A stretch of 64,000 nt of DNA from positions 186,001 to 250,000 of the forward strand of contig JAWWNJ010000038.1 of assembly GCA_037176885.1 (NCBI GenBank). The letters run 5' to 3'. Position 1 is the first letter of the stretch; every line of letters starts with the position of its first letter. Position numbers and translations under genes: made by a program. Source of the DNA: Favolaschia claudopus. Its lineage: Eukaryota; Basidiomycota; Agaricomycetes; Agaricales; Mycenaceae. This document shows, in pieces, positions 1 to 10,574 of the stretch. The notes beneath the pieces are model-generated. The model saw nothing but the letters and a program-made list of their open reading frames with translations, was not told the DNA's origin and ran no database searches.

Positions 1-1431
1 CCGACTCAAGGATTCCGCCATCTCGACTGTAGCGAGATCCGGAGCAAAGCACACCTCCAAGAAGCGACGTAGATCGTTCTCTTTCTGCTGGTCGGGGGCA
101 GACAGCGCTGACACAATGTTGGCGTTCTTTCTATTTCGCAAATGAATCAGGGTCCCGCGCGCATTCTTCGCGTATGTTCTGTTGTTCATATAAGTGGAGA
201 GATTCAACCCGGCCCAAAGAGGGACACTGTCGGTGATTTTGAGATCGTTGGGGATTGCAATCCGCATGCGTGATGCACGAGTGATAACATCCTCAATGAT
301 CAGAAGCTGTCGGATTTGGGTGTACCCGACCCCGAATTGCAGATCGGAGTTTTTGCTGTTCATGAGCATCGCGAGCTGATGACCTTCCTGGCGAAAATGC
401 GAGTCGAGGGCTGCAGTGAAGAGAGCAACATTGAACAAACCGCGCTGAACAGTTAGGGCTGATTGGGAAAGCGGTGTCCTTGAAGTGGAGCGACTGGCGG
501 GACGACTGTTTGCCGCAGGTGTCAGTGCGGGAGACGGCGCAGGCGGGGAAATGATGAGTGCTGCGGATCGCTGTGAAGAAAGAAATCAAACAAGGGAGTC
601 ATGTGGATTAAATGCGCTCACATGAGGGAAAACATAGAGCACAAAGAAATTTGTACCCTGATCGACGCTATGTATTTCGAATATCTCGCGGCTAGCAGAT
701 GTATGAGCAGCTTTGGGAGCGAAGGTCGTCGTCGAACGGTCAAGGTGCCCGCGCAGAGATCCCTTTTCGGAGTAGGTGTTTTGAAGCTTGCTGTACGTGG
801 GATCATGAACTTCGATCAATCGCTGGGAGCAGGCGATGCGGTATTCTGTATGATCAAGGTCGCGGCAGATTTTTCGCAACATTTCTGCACCCGAGCTGTT
901 CCCTTCACAAATGACGTGAATGAGATCGCTCAGTGAAGGAGCTGCATGAGCGATATTGACAAGCTCTAGGAAGCCACACTGAGCAGGATTCTCGCCGGGT
1001 AGCCCCAGATAAATGGCGAATCGGTACAAGACGGGTTGAACCGAAGTCGGAGCTGGAGTGCGGCGCTGGCGCTCGCGCTCGCGGAGGTGAGCAAGGCTTC
1101 CATTCCCCGCCCGTGAAGGAGGCACGGCAGGGACAACAGGTGGAGCAGAAACAGGTGGGAAAAGTTGTTCGAAATCGGATTCGAGTGAACCGTGTCCGAC
1201 ATTTGAAGCCTCCGTGGACTCGATCACAAGAGGGAATCCGAGCGAGCTGCTGGTGGACGAGACCGTGCGCGAAACCGGATAGCGTGCACGCGGAGAGTGA
1301 ATATGAGGCGAAACATTGAAATAAGAGTTTTCTCTTGGAGAAGGATCTGCCGAAATTGGCGCCAAAGGGTAAAGCGGGGAGCTGGAAGTAGAAAGAGCGT
1401 TTTCAAGGAAGCTCAAGTCGGGCTCGCTCAT
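1..1431 (-). CDS. Uncharacterised spliced protein, 3' end beyond window
   Basis: I do not recognise this protein. The first exon runs from ATG at 1431 down to 622. A 51-base intron (621-571) follows, with a GTGAGC donor and a pyrimidine-rich CACAG acceptor. The second exon (570 to 1) stays open to the window edge, so at least 460 residues are encoded and the C-terminus is missing. The first half is rich in Ser and Pro with a basic stretch (RERERQRR) near residue 117, and is probably disordered. The second half looks folded, with alternating hydrophobic and charged residues and no Cys motif or membrane segment. Without the intron the frame would stop at 586, so the splice is what supports a longer gene. 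It lies on the same strand as, and downstream of, the HECT-like gene. The exon structure is well supported; the function is unknown. Confidence 0.6.
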
Positions 1432-2011
1432 GAACTGATCAATCGTAGCCTGATCCTCCGGGCGCAGAGAAACAGCTAAGGCACCCCCTGGCGGTGATCC
1501 ACCCCAGTCGTCGAAGTTAAGCTCTCTGCTTCAAGTAAATTTAATACTAAGCAATGAGTGTTGATTCAAAATATAATTCGCACGCACGGTATCGAGGTTT
1601 CCACGTTCGGTAGCTCCTGAATCACATCCATGTCATTCTGAACCTCATACAAGTCTGAGTCTGGTATATCAAATTGAGAGTCGAAATCAAGCGAGATTAA
1701 TTATTTACTCTCACGTCGGTGTTCAGGTTCAACAGAATTAACGCTGTGAAGCGCATTTGAGTCAGCACGAGAAGATCGTTGAGGTGGCAGGGGTGGCGGG
1801 GGAGATGGAGACTGTCCGTTGAGCCGGCGACTCTGTCGAGTGGGGGGTCGGCTCATACCACCGACGCGCACCATATGTGCGGTCTACTACCGTTTATAAA
1901 GAAGCGCATAGAGTTTTCACACCGGTTGCGAGCCCTGAATTCGCTTAGATATTTCAAACGCACTCGGCTAAAACATATGGAACCCTGTACCAGCTACGAA
2001 GAGCTAGAGAG
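1432..2011. other. Intergenic, no gene seen
   Basis: This stretch separates two minus-strand genes and should hold the promoter of the lower one and the 3' end of the HECT-like gene. I see no clear TATA-type element, repeat or RNA gene. Open frames here are short and overlap low-complexity GGTGGCGGG-type sequence near 1785-1805. Confidence 0.4.
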
Positions 2012-5000
2012 CTACGAAGAAGTATACGAGTTGCAGGCAGCCAAAAGCTGGCCATGGAAGAAACGACCAAAAGTAGTGTCCTTCCCCTTCTCCGCATCGT
2101 CTGAGACAAGAAGGTGGCGAAGGCGAGCGTTGTTGGTGAGAGAGAAGGTCTTGAAGCAGGAGCGAAAGTCGATGACGACATCCGGACCGAAGTCGTCATT
2201 GCCCTGCGCATCAAGGGTGGGGTACTCTTCCGAATGATCATGGGTTATAAGGCACTGTGAGACAAGCCGCAGCTTCATGAGAGGGAGAAATGTGCGAGAG
2301 AGGAGAAGTCTAACCTTGATTTTAAAGCCAGCAGGGGTGATGGGCAGAAGAGTCGATCCAGTCGTAACAGAAAGAAAGAGTCGAGCCCGCAAGATAGAGT
2401 CAGCGGCCGTGGAGTCGGCGTCGATCAGCGCGCCTATCACTTTATCTGGATCGTGAGGATGACCGGGCTCCAAGAGATAGTGAATGACGAAGCGGCTGAT
2501 CAGCTCAATCATCTCGTGATTATCGCCCCATGGGTTGTCTGCGGGATTAGTCTCCTCAAAGAACAAGAATCTCAAGATATCCGAGGCTGCCTTGACCTGG
2601 CGATCGAAGGCAGCTTTGATAAGTTCTTGGCATGGTGTCGCGAACCACTGGAAAAAATGAGACAGGAATGAAGTATGCGCAAAATGCTCACCTCCAGTAC
2701 GTGATGAGGGCGGTCTTGACCTCCGAAAGCCTCGACAACAACGTTGAAACCATCCCCTGTCGCAAGGTAGTCCGGATAGCGCTCGATGTCAACAGTTCCA
2801 AGCTGTGCAAAGCTGACAACGCAGTCTGAGATCCCTGCATGCTCTGCCTCTGAGCGGCAAGGAGATATCATGCTTGGCTGAATAAAGATAAGAACATTCC
2901 CTCCGTCGACTAGAAAGAACACTCACATCGACGCCGGGAATGTTGACCAGATACTGATACTCCTCGCAGTATTCGGACGTGGAAGAGTACAGAGGCTGAT
3001 CCAGCGGCACGCCAGCGATGCGTTTAATTAGCGAAAGGGAATGGTGCGACATGAAGTTGGCAAGAAATTCAACATCAAACTTCGAAGCAATCACCCGACC
3101 ATCGAACAAAGTATAGAAAAGGAATGGAGACACAGGAAGGGGAGCGCCAATGAACAAAAAATGAAGAAGGAATATGAGACCGGTAGCTTTGGAGATGCAG
3201 AAGCGATAGGGGATAGGCGAGCGAGAAGGGTGAAGGCAAAGAGTTAAATAGCCTTCCCGTTCAGTCCAAAAGCGGCCGTCAGAGACAAGTATCTTGACTG
3301 CTCGCGCTACCACCTCGTTGCGAGGGCCGCGACCGACACCCTGTTCACTTAAATAGGCCAATTAAGCTAAGCTTGAATGCAGAATCGACAGGCTTACATT
3401 CTGGCACGAAGTCCCCACAAACCCTTCTCCCCGAGATGTGCGTTCTCGATGGTTGGTCGGGGAGAGGTGAACTGCTCGTTGACGAGTTCTTTCAACTTGA
3501 CGGAGGTGGGACGCGAGCAGAGCCAAAGACATAGCACAATGAGTGCTCGTGCACCCTCATCGACCGAACTAGCAGTGATCGTAACATGGTCATCCATCTC
3601 CCGCGGCATCAGTAAATGATTTTGCCAAGCCGCCATAGCGAAAGCGCCAGAGCCAGGCATATGCTGGAGAGTTAGATCGACCGCAGCATTTACGCCGAGA
3701 TATGAGCGCTGCTAAAAGAAATTTGAGTGTGATCAAGAGACACAAGCGAATCCTGGAACTTACTTTTGACATTTACTGGAGCTTTCTCCATGATCGAGGT
3801 GAGAAGTGGGCCGGGCGCAAAAAGCGCTACAGTCGAGATCAGAACAGCGGCGGCTGCAGCCTGCTACATTGAAAGTTCAAATCACAATGCAATCGGAACG
3901 GATGAAGCAAGTACCTCTTGCCACTGTTGGCCTCGAGTTACCATCTGTGCTAGGTCAGTAATTGATTAGAATGTCCAAACAAACACGTACCGTGAGCGCT
4001 GCTCGCGGTTGGATTGCCGGAACGGTACGAGATTCACCGCTGCTGTCGCTAAGGTAAGGGCCATCCTGAAGAGCAGCAATAAATTAGAGGTTGAGTGATT
4101 ACTGCAAACAATTCAACATCACCTCGTCTATCAACATCGCAGGAAACTGCGCGAGTCAGATGCGAGAGGGAGTCAGTGATAGATACAACATGAGATGGAA
4201 TGTATCGATACCTCGTCATCGCTGTCCAGCACTTCGAGAATGTCGGGAGAAACTTGACGGATAACTTCAACATTTGCAGGAGTTGTCAGCGTCGTACATC
4301 CCTTCCCGCACTCGGGGCACGGATCTCCGCTCAGAGATGCAATGACTGAATAGAGTACACGTCGTCCAAAGCACCGGTGGGGAAGCACATAATCGGGGAG
4401 ACGGTTGGTTGGCCCGAACAAGCAGTCAATGGGTGCAAATAAATTGCGATGACGAGGAGCTTTAAATGTATCGTTAGCTGTTTTGGCAAGATAATCATAG
4501 CATGTCATGACGCACCAAGGAAAATGAAAACACCATCGCCAAGGTTGTTAGGAGTGTGACTGTATGGGGCGCTCCGGAGAGACTGCAAAGTGAAGGTGAA
4601 ACGCGTGAGTGACTTGGGATCCTCCACCCAGGTTCGACCATTAGCACTGCGATTGAGGAGTAATAAGTAGGGTATTAGCTCGAGTAGAACGAACTCACCG
4701 TCCTCGTGGACCAAGTAGAACATAAGACATTGTGTTGGGACTTGGAGTAGCGGTGGCAAGGGATGGAGCGACATAATCAATGTTGTTGGTCGCACAATGA
4801 TCCCGGAAGGCGAGCTCAATATCCTCAAAAATCGGGCCGGTTGTCGAAACTACGGCGTTGAAAACTAGGCCCGCAGTTTTGAGAGTAGTTTGCACATTCT
4901 CAATCTCCTCCGCGCTCTTCCAGAAATAACGCACGGAAAGATCAAGAGTATCGTTAGCATCCGAGGTGTCAAGCTAATGGAAGAATGTACGCATGCATCA

Positions 5001-5904
5001 GTAAATAACTCGAAGTTCAGACCAGATATTCACTCACCACTTTTGGCAGAATACCACACCAGATGGTTGCCGTAGTCGGAGCACTCACTGCAGCAAAATC
5101 ATGCAACGCGGAGACGGAAGCCGGGGTATCGGTGTATGAACGGGGAGGGCCAGATTTGCGCTTCTTCTTTGGAGATGTCGGAATGGCCGAGGCGGCAGTG
5201 AGACTCGAAGAACCGGCACTAGAACCATGCAAGTTTCGTTGAATCGAAGCCTGGCGCGCTTGTTGAACGGAAGCAGTCGATGGTCGAGCCAAGCCGGTGA
5301 AAGCAGTGACGGGGCGATGGGGAGTGATTCCGAAGTTTGTGGGAGCCACAGTCGACGACGTAGAAGGCAGGACAGACGGGACAGAAGCAGGAGCCGGCGT
5401 GGTCGAGGCGGGAGAAGGCAAGCTTAATTAACGGATCAATACAATGTGATTGACATGATGGATAGCGCACCTCGGCGAAGACTGGGAGAGCGGAGCGTGG
5501 GCTGACCACGGAAGGCCGCAAATACAGGTCAGTCGCATAGTCCAAGGGAAGGTTGTCTTCAAAACTCGAATCAGAAAGAATACAAGCTCAGAACACTCAT
5601 TGAACGTACCGAGAAGAACGAGGCGCAGCGGCCATCACCCGTTCCGCCACCTTGTTCTGTTCACTGATGTCGCCGCCTTGAACAACGTGGACTAGCCAAG
5701 GATGACCGCAAACGAAACAAATGGCGGCCGGATTATCAAAGTCCTGCAGTGCTTCAACCAAGAGTCCTCAAAGTGAAGTGTAAAAGCACATACAGAATAT
5801 TTCGGGGTGCCATCGGGGTTTTCGGCGACGAATCCGAAACAAGTTTGCACGCAGTTGGCAACAATGCAGGCTCCACGAGATGGGAGCCGAAGATTTAGAC
5901 GCAT
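2012..5904 (-). CDS. HECT-like E3 ubiquitin ligase candidate, multi-exon
   Basis: The gene has at least eleven short exons, ATG at 5904 and stop at 2012. Clear introns include 5793-5744 (GTATGT...CAG) and 4698 downward (GTGAGT). The N-terminus is Cys-rich: a C..C...CFGFV segment, then CFVCGHPWLVH (about 5720) and CICGLPWSAH (about 5520), likely zinc-binding. A Pro/Ser/Thr linker with a basic PKKKRK patch (about 5170) follows, then a helical region and a second Cys pair (PCPECGKGC, about 4300). The end matches a HECT domain: an N-lobe-like part starting GRGPRNEVVARAV (about 3330), and a C-lobe with TGSTLLP and RSCFKTFSL, where Cys at 2156-2158 sits at the expected thioester position. HECT ligases accept ubiquitin on this Cys and pass it to a substrate. 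The full reading frame appears usable. The boundary of the intron near 5600 is uncertain, since the best donor changes phase. Confidence 0.6.
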
Positions 5905-6739
5905 TTGATCTCAAGAGCTTGTTTTTTGTGAGTGTGTGGAGGGACAGAGTTGGACGACACGACTTGTGTTTGTACGGAGTACTTGAAGCATTCAAATGTA
6001 CGGCAATCTTGCTCGCGAAGTTCACTGCCGAAAGACCGATCGGACCGATCAGCAGGATTCCTGAGGATTGTCAAGGACTCCGAAAGCAAGCGAAGACTCA
6101 ATTCTACGCACATGCAATGTTTTAGGAATTCCTGAGGAATAAGCAGGAATTGATCCTAAGGATTCCTTGGCTTTCCTTGCTATTCCTCAGGAATTGTCGG
6201 GACGAACGTTAGGAACTTTCGGGATTTCGCGGGAATAGTAAGGAATGGGTGGGAAATACACGGAATATCAAGGAATTGCAATGATTATCAAGGAAAATGT
6301 GTGATTGTAAAGTGCAATGTTTTTTGTCCAATGGCGGCCTTCATAGGCTCCTGTGTTCGCGTTTGCCTCAAGTTTGCCTCGCAGTTTGGTATTGTGCCTT
6401 GCACCTTCCCTTTGCACCTCCACTGTGTCTTGAAGAAAGGTACTGTAGCCTTCCTCTGCTAGCTTTTGGCTGTAAACCTGAGGTGCTTTATAGCTCTGCT
6501 CTTTGGTGGTGGCAAACTTTAGCAAACAAATAAATTCACATGCTCTCAGCCTTACTTCTTCGCTGTTAAAAATCTACATATCAAAGAGCCGAATTCTGTT
6601 GTACGACATCTACTGAATATTGTCACAAATACTTTGATTTTAAAATCTTTTGTTTAGCTAATCTGTGTCTTCAATGTGAGTGTTTTTCTTTCTTTTCATA
6701 TTTCCTGTTTGCTATCTTATATAATGATATTCTAGGGAC
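5905..6739. repeat. Gene-free stretch with degenerate AGGAAT-type repeats
   Basis: Upstream of the HECT-like gene. From about 6120 to 6290 the sequence is built of loosely repeated AGGAAT, GGAATT and their complements every 10 to 20 bases (for example AGGAATTCCTGAGGAAT). The rest, to 6740, is AT-rich and I see no gene, intron signal or inverted-repeat element in it. Confidence 0.45.
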
Positions 6740-7446
6740 CAAACTCCTCCTAATACACCACAGCGGGCTCAACTGAACCTCGAATCCAGGGGCTTAATGT
6801 TGAACAGCGCGCGCTGCATTCAATGCTGTGATGCATTCCATACAAAACAGTGAACCCAAATTATATTTTGAACGGTCCAGGCGGGACAGGGAAGACTCAT
6901 GTTTATAACACCTTATGCTATGCTTTGAGAGCTGAAGGAAAGATTGTATTAGAGGGTTTGCGAAGAGCCATTGGAGCCATTGAATGGCTACCGATTTCCG
7001 CATTAGGAAACTTTGATGGGCTAAACTTTCATGTAGAAGTCAACAAGAGCTGCCTGGAATGAAATTTGGACACTCGAACTGGGGGAATTTGGACACTTAT
7101 TTAGCCATTAGCCATTCAATGGCTGCATCGCAAACAGGCTATTCTGTGTTGCATCATCTGGCATAGCTTCATTGTTGTTGCTCGGTGGCCGGACCTCTCA
7201 CTCCACATTCAAGATTCCCCTAATTCTATATCAAGACATTCTATGTAATATCAAAAAGCGCACACACTTGGCTGAACTGCTGCTGCGAGTTGAATTGGTG
7301 ATCTGGGATGAAGTGCCAATGCAGGATCATCGAGCGCCGGAAGCTGTTGACAAAACTATGCAGGATATACGCAGTGATTCACGTCCCTTTGGAGGTGTCA
7401 CTGTTGTCTTTGGCGGAGACTTCCAGCAGCATCAGGAATTTGACAA
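6740..7446 (+). pseudogene. Helitron PIF1-type helicase fragment, broken
   Basis: This is a piece of the helicase half of a Helitron Rep-helicase, the enzyme of rolling-circle transposons. The Walker A motif GPGGTGKT is at 6874-6897. Walker B (LVIWDEVPM) is near 7301, and FGGDFQQ, typical of the third PIF1 motif, is near 7420. Between them comes a GGRTSHSTFKIPL segment that is hallmark Helitron sequence. The frame shifts near 6835, just before Walker A, and the reading is cut by a 188-bp MITE at 6952-7139. Joining the flanks restores the family pattern around GKIV and CVASSGIA. After about 7446 the match stops and AAAAGT-rich sequence begins, so Rep and the rest of the helicase are missing. 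It is a dead fragment. Confidence 0.8.
6952..7139 (+). mobile_element. TA-flanked MITE (GTTTGCGA family), copy 1
   Basis: A 188-bp non-autonomous element lies inside the helicase pseudogene. It is bounded by TA at 6950-6951 and 7140-7141. The imperfect terminal inverted repeats begin GAGGGTTTGCGAAG and (complement) GCCTGTTTGCGATG, followed by shared GCCATTG and CAATGGCT blocks. Removing the element with one TA gives a continuous helicase frame, which fixes the boundaries. TA duplication points to a Tc1/mariner-type transposase acting in trans. Related copies are at 22834, 24578 and 36455. Confidence 0.8.
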
Positions 7447-7600
7447 GTCTTCTTTTCGCCACTTTACGCACTTTTAAAAGAAGAAAAAGTATCAAAAGTA
7501 CCGAAAGGACGAAAAGTACTTCGTACTTTTTCTAGGTTAGTCGACTTTCTTTTAAAAGGGCAAAAGCGACAAAAGTAGATGTAAAAGTATAGCAAAAGTG
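7447..7600. repeat. AAAAGT-rich degenerate repeat
   Basis: AAAAGT and its complement ACTTTT recur about a dozen times over 150 bases, partly arranged as an inverted repeat around CGAAAAGTACTTCG near 7510-7535. It abuts the end of the helicase pseudogene and may be the truncated end of another insertion. Confidence 0.4.
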
Positions 7601-8125
7601 GCGGAAACGGGCGTATGAAAGAGCTTTCGAGACACACATTATAGCATGAAAACACATTTATTCAGAGATATACTGTACATGTGGCAGTACTACGGCGAGG
7701 GAAGCAGGTGAAGATGCTGAAACACACAGAAAACGTGTCCACAGAGGGACATACAACGACGGCAGAGCGGGGGGATGAGAACGAACGCAAGCGACAGAGG
7801 TCGGAACACTAAACGCGTCGGGCATGAACTTGAAGATAGAAAGACGAGTGATTACGAACCGTTGAGTAGCATGGGAATAGTCCAGGGTATGGAAGGCCAG
7901 CGTAATATGCACCATATGATAGGGAGGATATTGTCAGGAGCCAATGCGAAGGGGAAGGGGAAAATATAAGCACAGCGATCCAAACGAGAGACCGGCGGAA
8001 ACGCACCTCATGCCGCCACAATTATCCCGAAGAAAACCAAACATTGAGTGAGCGTCAGCGAAAGCAGCTGGTGTTGAGACGGCGTGGGGTCATGCTTATT
8101 ATCGTGAATGGCGGTCGCGTCCAAG
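7601..8125 (-). pseudogene. Possible 3' end of a secreted or membrane protein gene
   Basis: Reading the minus strand from about 8125 to the stop at 8008 gives a tail rich in Ser/Thr/Pro and then a hydrophobic end (LLSLTLTQCLVFFGIIVAA), like the C-terminal signal of a GPI-anchored or single-pass protein. No upstream exon could be joined: the sequence next to it is a CTTG-rich array. The stretch 7601-8007 holds nothing recognisable and could be its 3' untranslated region. A weak call, based on one short frame. Confidence 0.25.
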
Positions 8126-8380
8126 CTTGACGACTCCGAAGCTTGCGGATTGATGGGATGACTCCGAATGAGTTACTGAGGCGAATTCGTCGAGGCAAGA
8201 AGGGCTTGCAAACTTGCGGTACCCAAAGCCACTTGATAACAACTCAGAGGATGACTTGTAGTTGACAACTTGAAGGAAATAACTTGAAGAGCGACTTGAA
8301 GGACTTGAGGGGAGCGACGCTTGAGTGACTTGCTGCAGATCCCAGAGACATTGACTACATGCTTGAAAGGCTTGTATTGC
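8126..8380. repeat. CTTG-rich short-motif array
   Basis: CTTG, often as ACTTG or GCTTG, occurs about 15 times in 250 bases at irregular spacing of 8 to 25 bases, all on the plus strand. The spacing is not that of a classical tandem repeat. A related CAACTT-rich array is at 35950-36290. From 8380 to 8809 I see no gene. Confidence 0.45.
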
Positions 8381-8809
8381 CATGCCCAGCGGGCTCCGTT
8401 GCGAGCGGAAGGAGGTGGGGGGCAGAGAAGAGGGGCGAAGAGATGGGGGGAAGGAGCAAGAGCGATGAGTCACAGTGTTACGTGGCAACGCATGTTGATC
8501 AACATGACGTGTCAACAGCACGTGCATTGCGGAGTTTGAATGACTTCAAACTTGTGCAAATTCTCTCCGTTCCCGCCCATCACCGATTCATCTGCCCGCT
8601 GAGCGCTTGCCTGCGACGCCGTCCGTCTGACCTGCTGCCGCCGAGGACGCCAAATACAATTCTTCCTCGAATGCGTTGGGTCCCGCCGCTTCATTTGAGC
8701 TTTCCCTCAACTCACAAATCACAAATGCTCTACCGCAAAACGCTGTCCACCACCCTCAGTCTTTCATCCCACATTGCGGGAGACTGAGGGTGAGTTCTCT
8801 ATCGATCTA

Positions 8810-9507
8810 CACTAACTCGGCAAAAAAAATGTCCGATGGGTTTTTTGTCCGTATTGCGGTGTTAATACCTGTATTCGAGAGCAAACAACTTCTGAGCGTG
8901 CACACGATATTGAGACCGATTGGTATGCTACCTCGCCGCCGTGCAATCCCTTGATCCGCCATCAAATGAGCAGAATTCCCAAATAGCCAGATTTTCAATT
9001 TGAGTAGGGATTTTTTCTGACAATATCTGAGTGTGCAGGATGAAAGAAGACCCAAATACAAGTACTTTCACAAGTCAAACCTTATAAAAATATTCAGCCG
9101 TTGAAGCGCTATAGGCTCGACAAAACTGCCATTTTGGGCATATTTCGGCAAATTCCGGTCAACTCGGTCGAAAATGGTCACTTTGCGAGGGCTATAGCGC
9201 CTGTTTGCCTGTATATTTTTCCACAGTTTAAATTGGCGCATAGCTTGCTGGACCTCAGGCTACAACATGAGCAGATCAGCTCCCCGCACCAAAAGAATTT
9301 GACTGACTTGTAAAGTCGGCCGATATCAAAATTCCCATGTTTGCGCTCGGCGTGATGGCGTATCAAAAATTTGCCCAAAACCAAACCCAAAGAATAAGGC
9401 ATCTGGATCCTATGAACACAACTACAAGTTCTTTGAAGTCAAAGTGGGCAGTAATCATCGAAATACAGGCCAGAAATCAATCGGACATTTTTTTTGCCGA
9501 GTTAGTG
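8810..9507. mobile_element. TA-flanked MITE, 698 bp (CACTAACTCGGC family)
   Basis: Terminal inverted repeats of about 28 bases begin CACTAACTCGGCAAAAAAAA at the left and are mirrored at the right end, where the sequence reads TTTTTTTTGCCGAGTTAGTG. TA is present on both sides (8808-8809 and 9508-9509). No transposase frame lies inside, so it is a non-autonomous Tc1/mariner-type element. Only one copy was seen. Confidence 0.75.
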
Positions 9508-10018
9508 TACCTACTTGTATTTACTTACTCATTGTGTAGTTATTGCGCCTTCCGCGCATTTTCAGGTATTTAATATACAGTCTTTCATCCCACATTGGGG
9601 GAGACTGAGGTTATTGCGCCTTCCGCGCATTTTCAGATTCTGTTACATGATATGCTTTTCTGCCAGCCGGAAATGAACGCAGGGCCAAAAAAAAAAAGAA
9701 AAACAAATAATTGATTAGAGCGTATTAGTTGGGGGTACAAAAACAAAATCCTAATGTAAAACGGGGCTCCACACAATATTTTACGCTCTATTTTCCTGGT
9801 TTTCCGTGGAAGATGTTCACATTGAAAACGATCTAAATGCTTCAAGATATTCTTTGGCATCTCAAACCCCACTAACATTCACCCAATCTGGGTTCCCAAA
9901 ATTTAAGCTCATATTTAGACCACATTGTTCGGGTTCGACCTGATTAAGGTAGACCCATCATGTTTTGATGGCTCTCAGGCTGTACAAGGGGGTTGATGAC
10001 CCGATCAGCTGGGTGTTA
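9508..10018. repeat. Short direct duplications, otherwise no gene
   Basis: A 26-base block beginning TTATTGCGCCTTCCGCGCAT appears at about 9540 and again at about 9612. A 33-base block (CAGTCTTTCATCCCACATTG and onward) occurs at about 9580 and at about 8757, on the other side of the 698-bp MITE. These look like scars of local duplication. The remainder to 10018 has no recognisable gene. Confidence 0.5.
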
Positions 10019-10127
10019 CAGCCGTTTTGGAAACAATATACGAGTGGTGCTCATTCGTTTGTGCTTACCTTTGTTTTGCTTCCCGTCACCAGCTCCACTT
10101 CGAATCTGAGCTTGCTTCCGCCACCTA

Positions 10128-10511
10128 CAGTGGCGGCAAAATCTGATGTCACCCCCAAAAAAGGAAATTTTTATCAAACCGCCTCTAATCTGCCCTTGCC
10201 ATCTCCGTCTGGGGGCGACAAGGGCACAGATCCATTGGCACGGCAAATACACTGCCTGTGGAAGCAAGATTGAGATAGATAGGTACATTCATTGAGGAGG
10301 ACTTTGCCAAAGATGGTTGGAAAGTCTTGCCCAAAAAGTGTCAATTTTTGAGGTATCCTAAGATGGAAAAGGGGTGCATGTGTTTTAGATCTACTCGTCT
10401 TGAATGCACTGTGAAAGGTCCGGCCACAGAAAACAGGGCACAGAAAAGAAAACGAGTTGAATTGATGAGAATTTCGTTTTTTGGGGGTGACATCAGATTT
10501 TGCCGCCACTG
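10128..10511. mobile_element. TA-flanked MITE nested in another MITE, 384 bp
   Basis: The ends are near-perfect inverted repeats of about 35 bases beginning CAGTGGCGGCAAAATCTGAT, with TA on both sides (10126-10127, 10512-10513). It contains no long open frame. CAGTGGCGGC at the tip plus the TA duplication fits a Tc1/mariner-type element. It interrupts the host MITE next to CTTCCGCCACC, as comparison with 17000-17050 shows. Confidence 0.85.
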
Positions 10512-10574
10512 TATGTAGAGAGCACCAGGAAAAAAAACAGGCGGTTAACAGAACTGAGGATCAAGACTCAGCTG

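Noticed and set aside
1779..2237. Plus-strand 152-codon frame
   Set aside because: Mostly antisense to the last exon of the HECT-like gene, with no motif of its own.
5905..6135. Plus-strand frames of 67 to 81 codons upstream of the HECT-like gene
   Set aside because: Short, overlapping in several phases, no motif; they lie where the promoter of the minus-strand gene should be.
8126..8380. CRISPR-like array
   Set aside because: The repeated words are only 4 to 6 bases long with irregular spacing, and the genome is eukaryotic. No direct repeats with regular spacers occur in the window.
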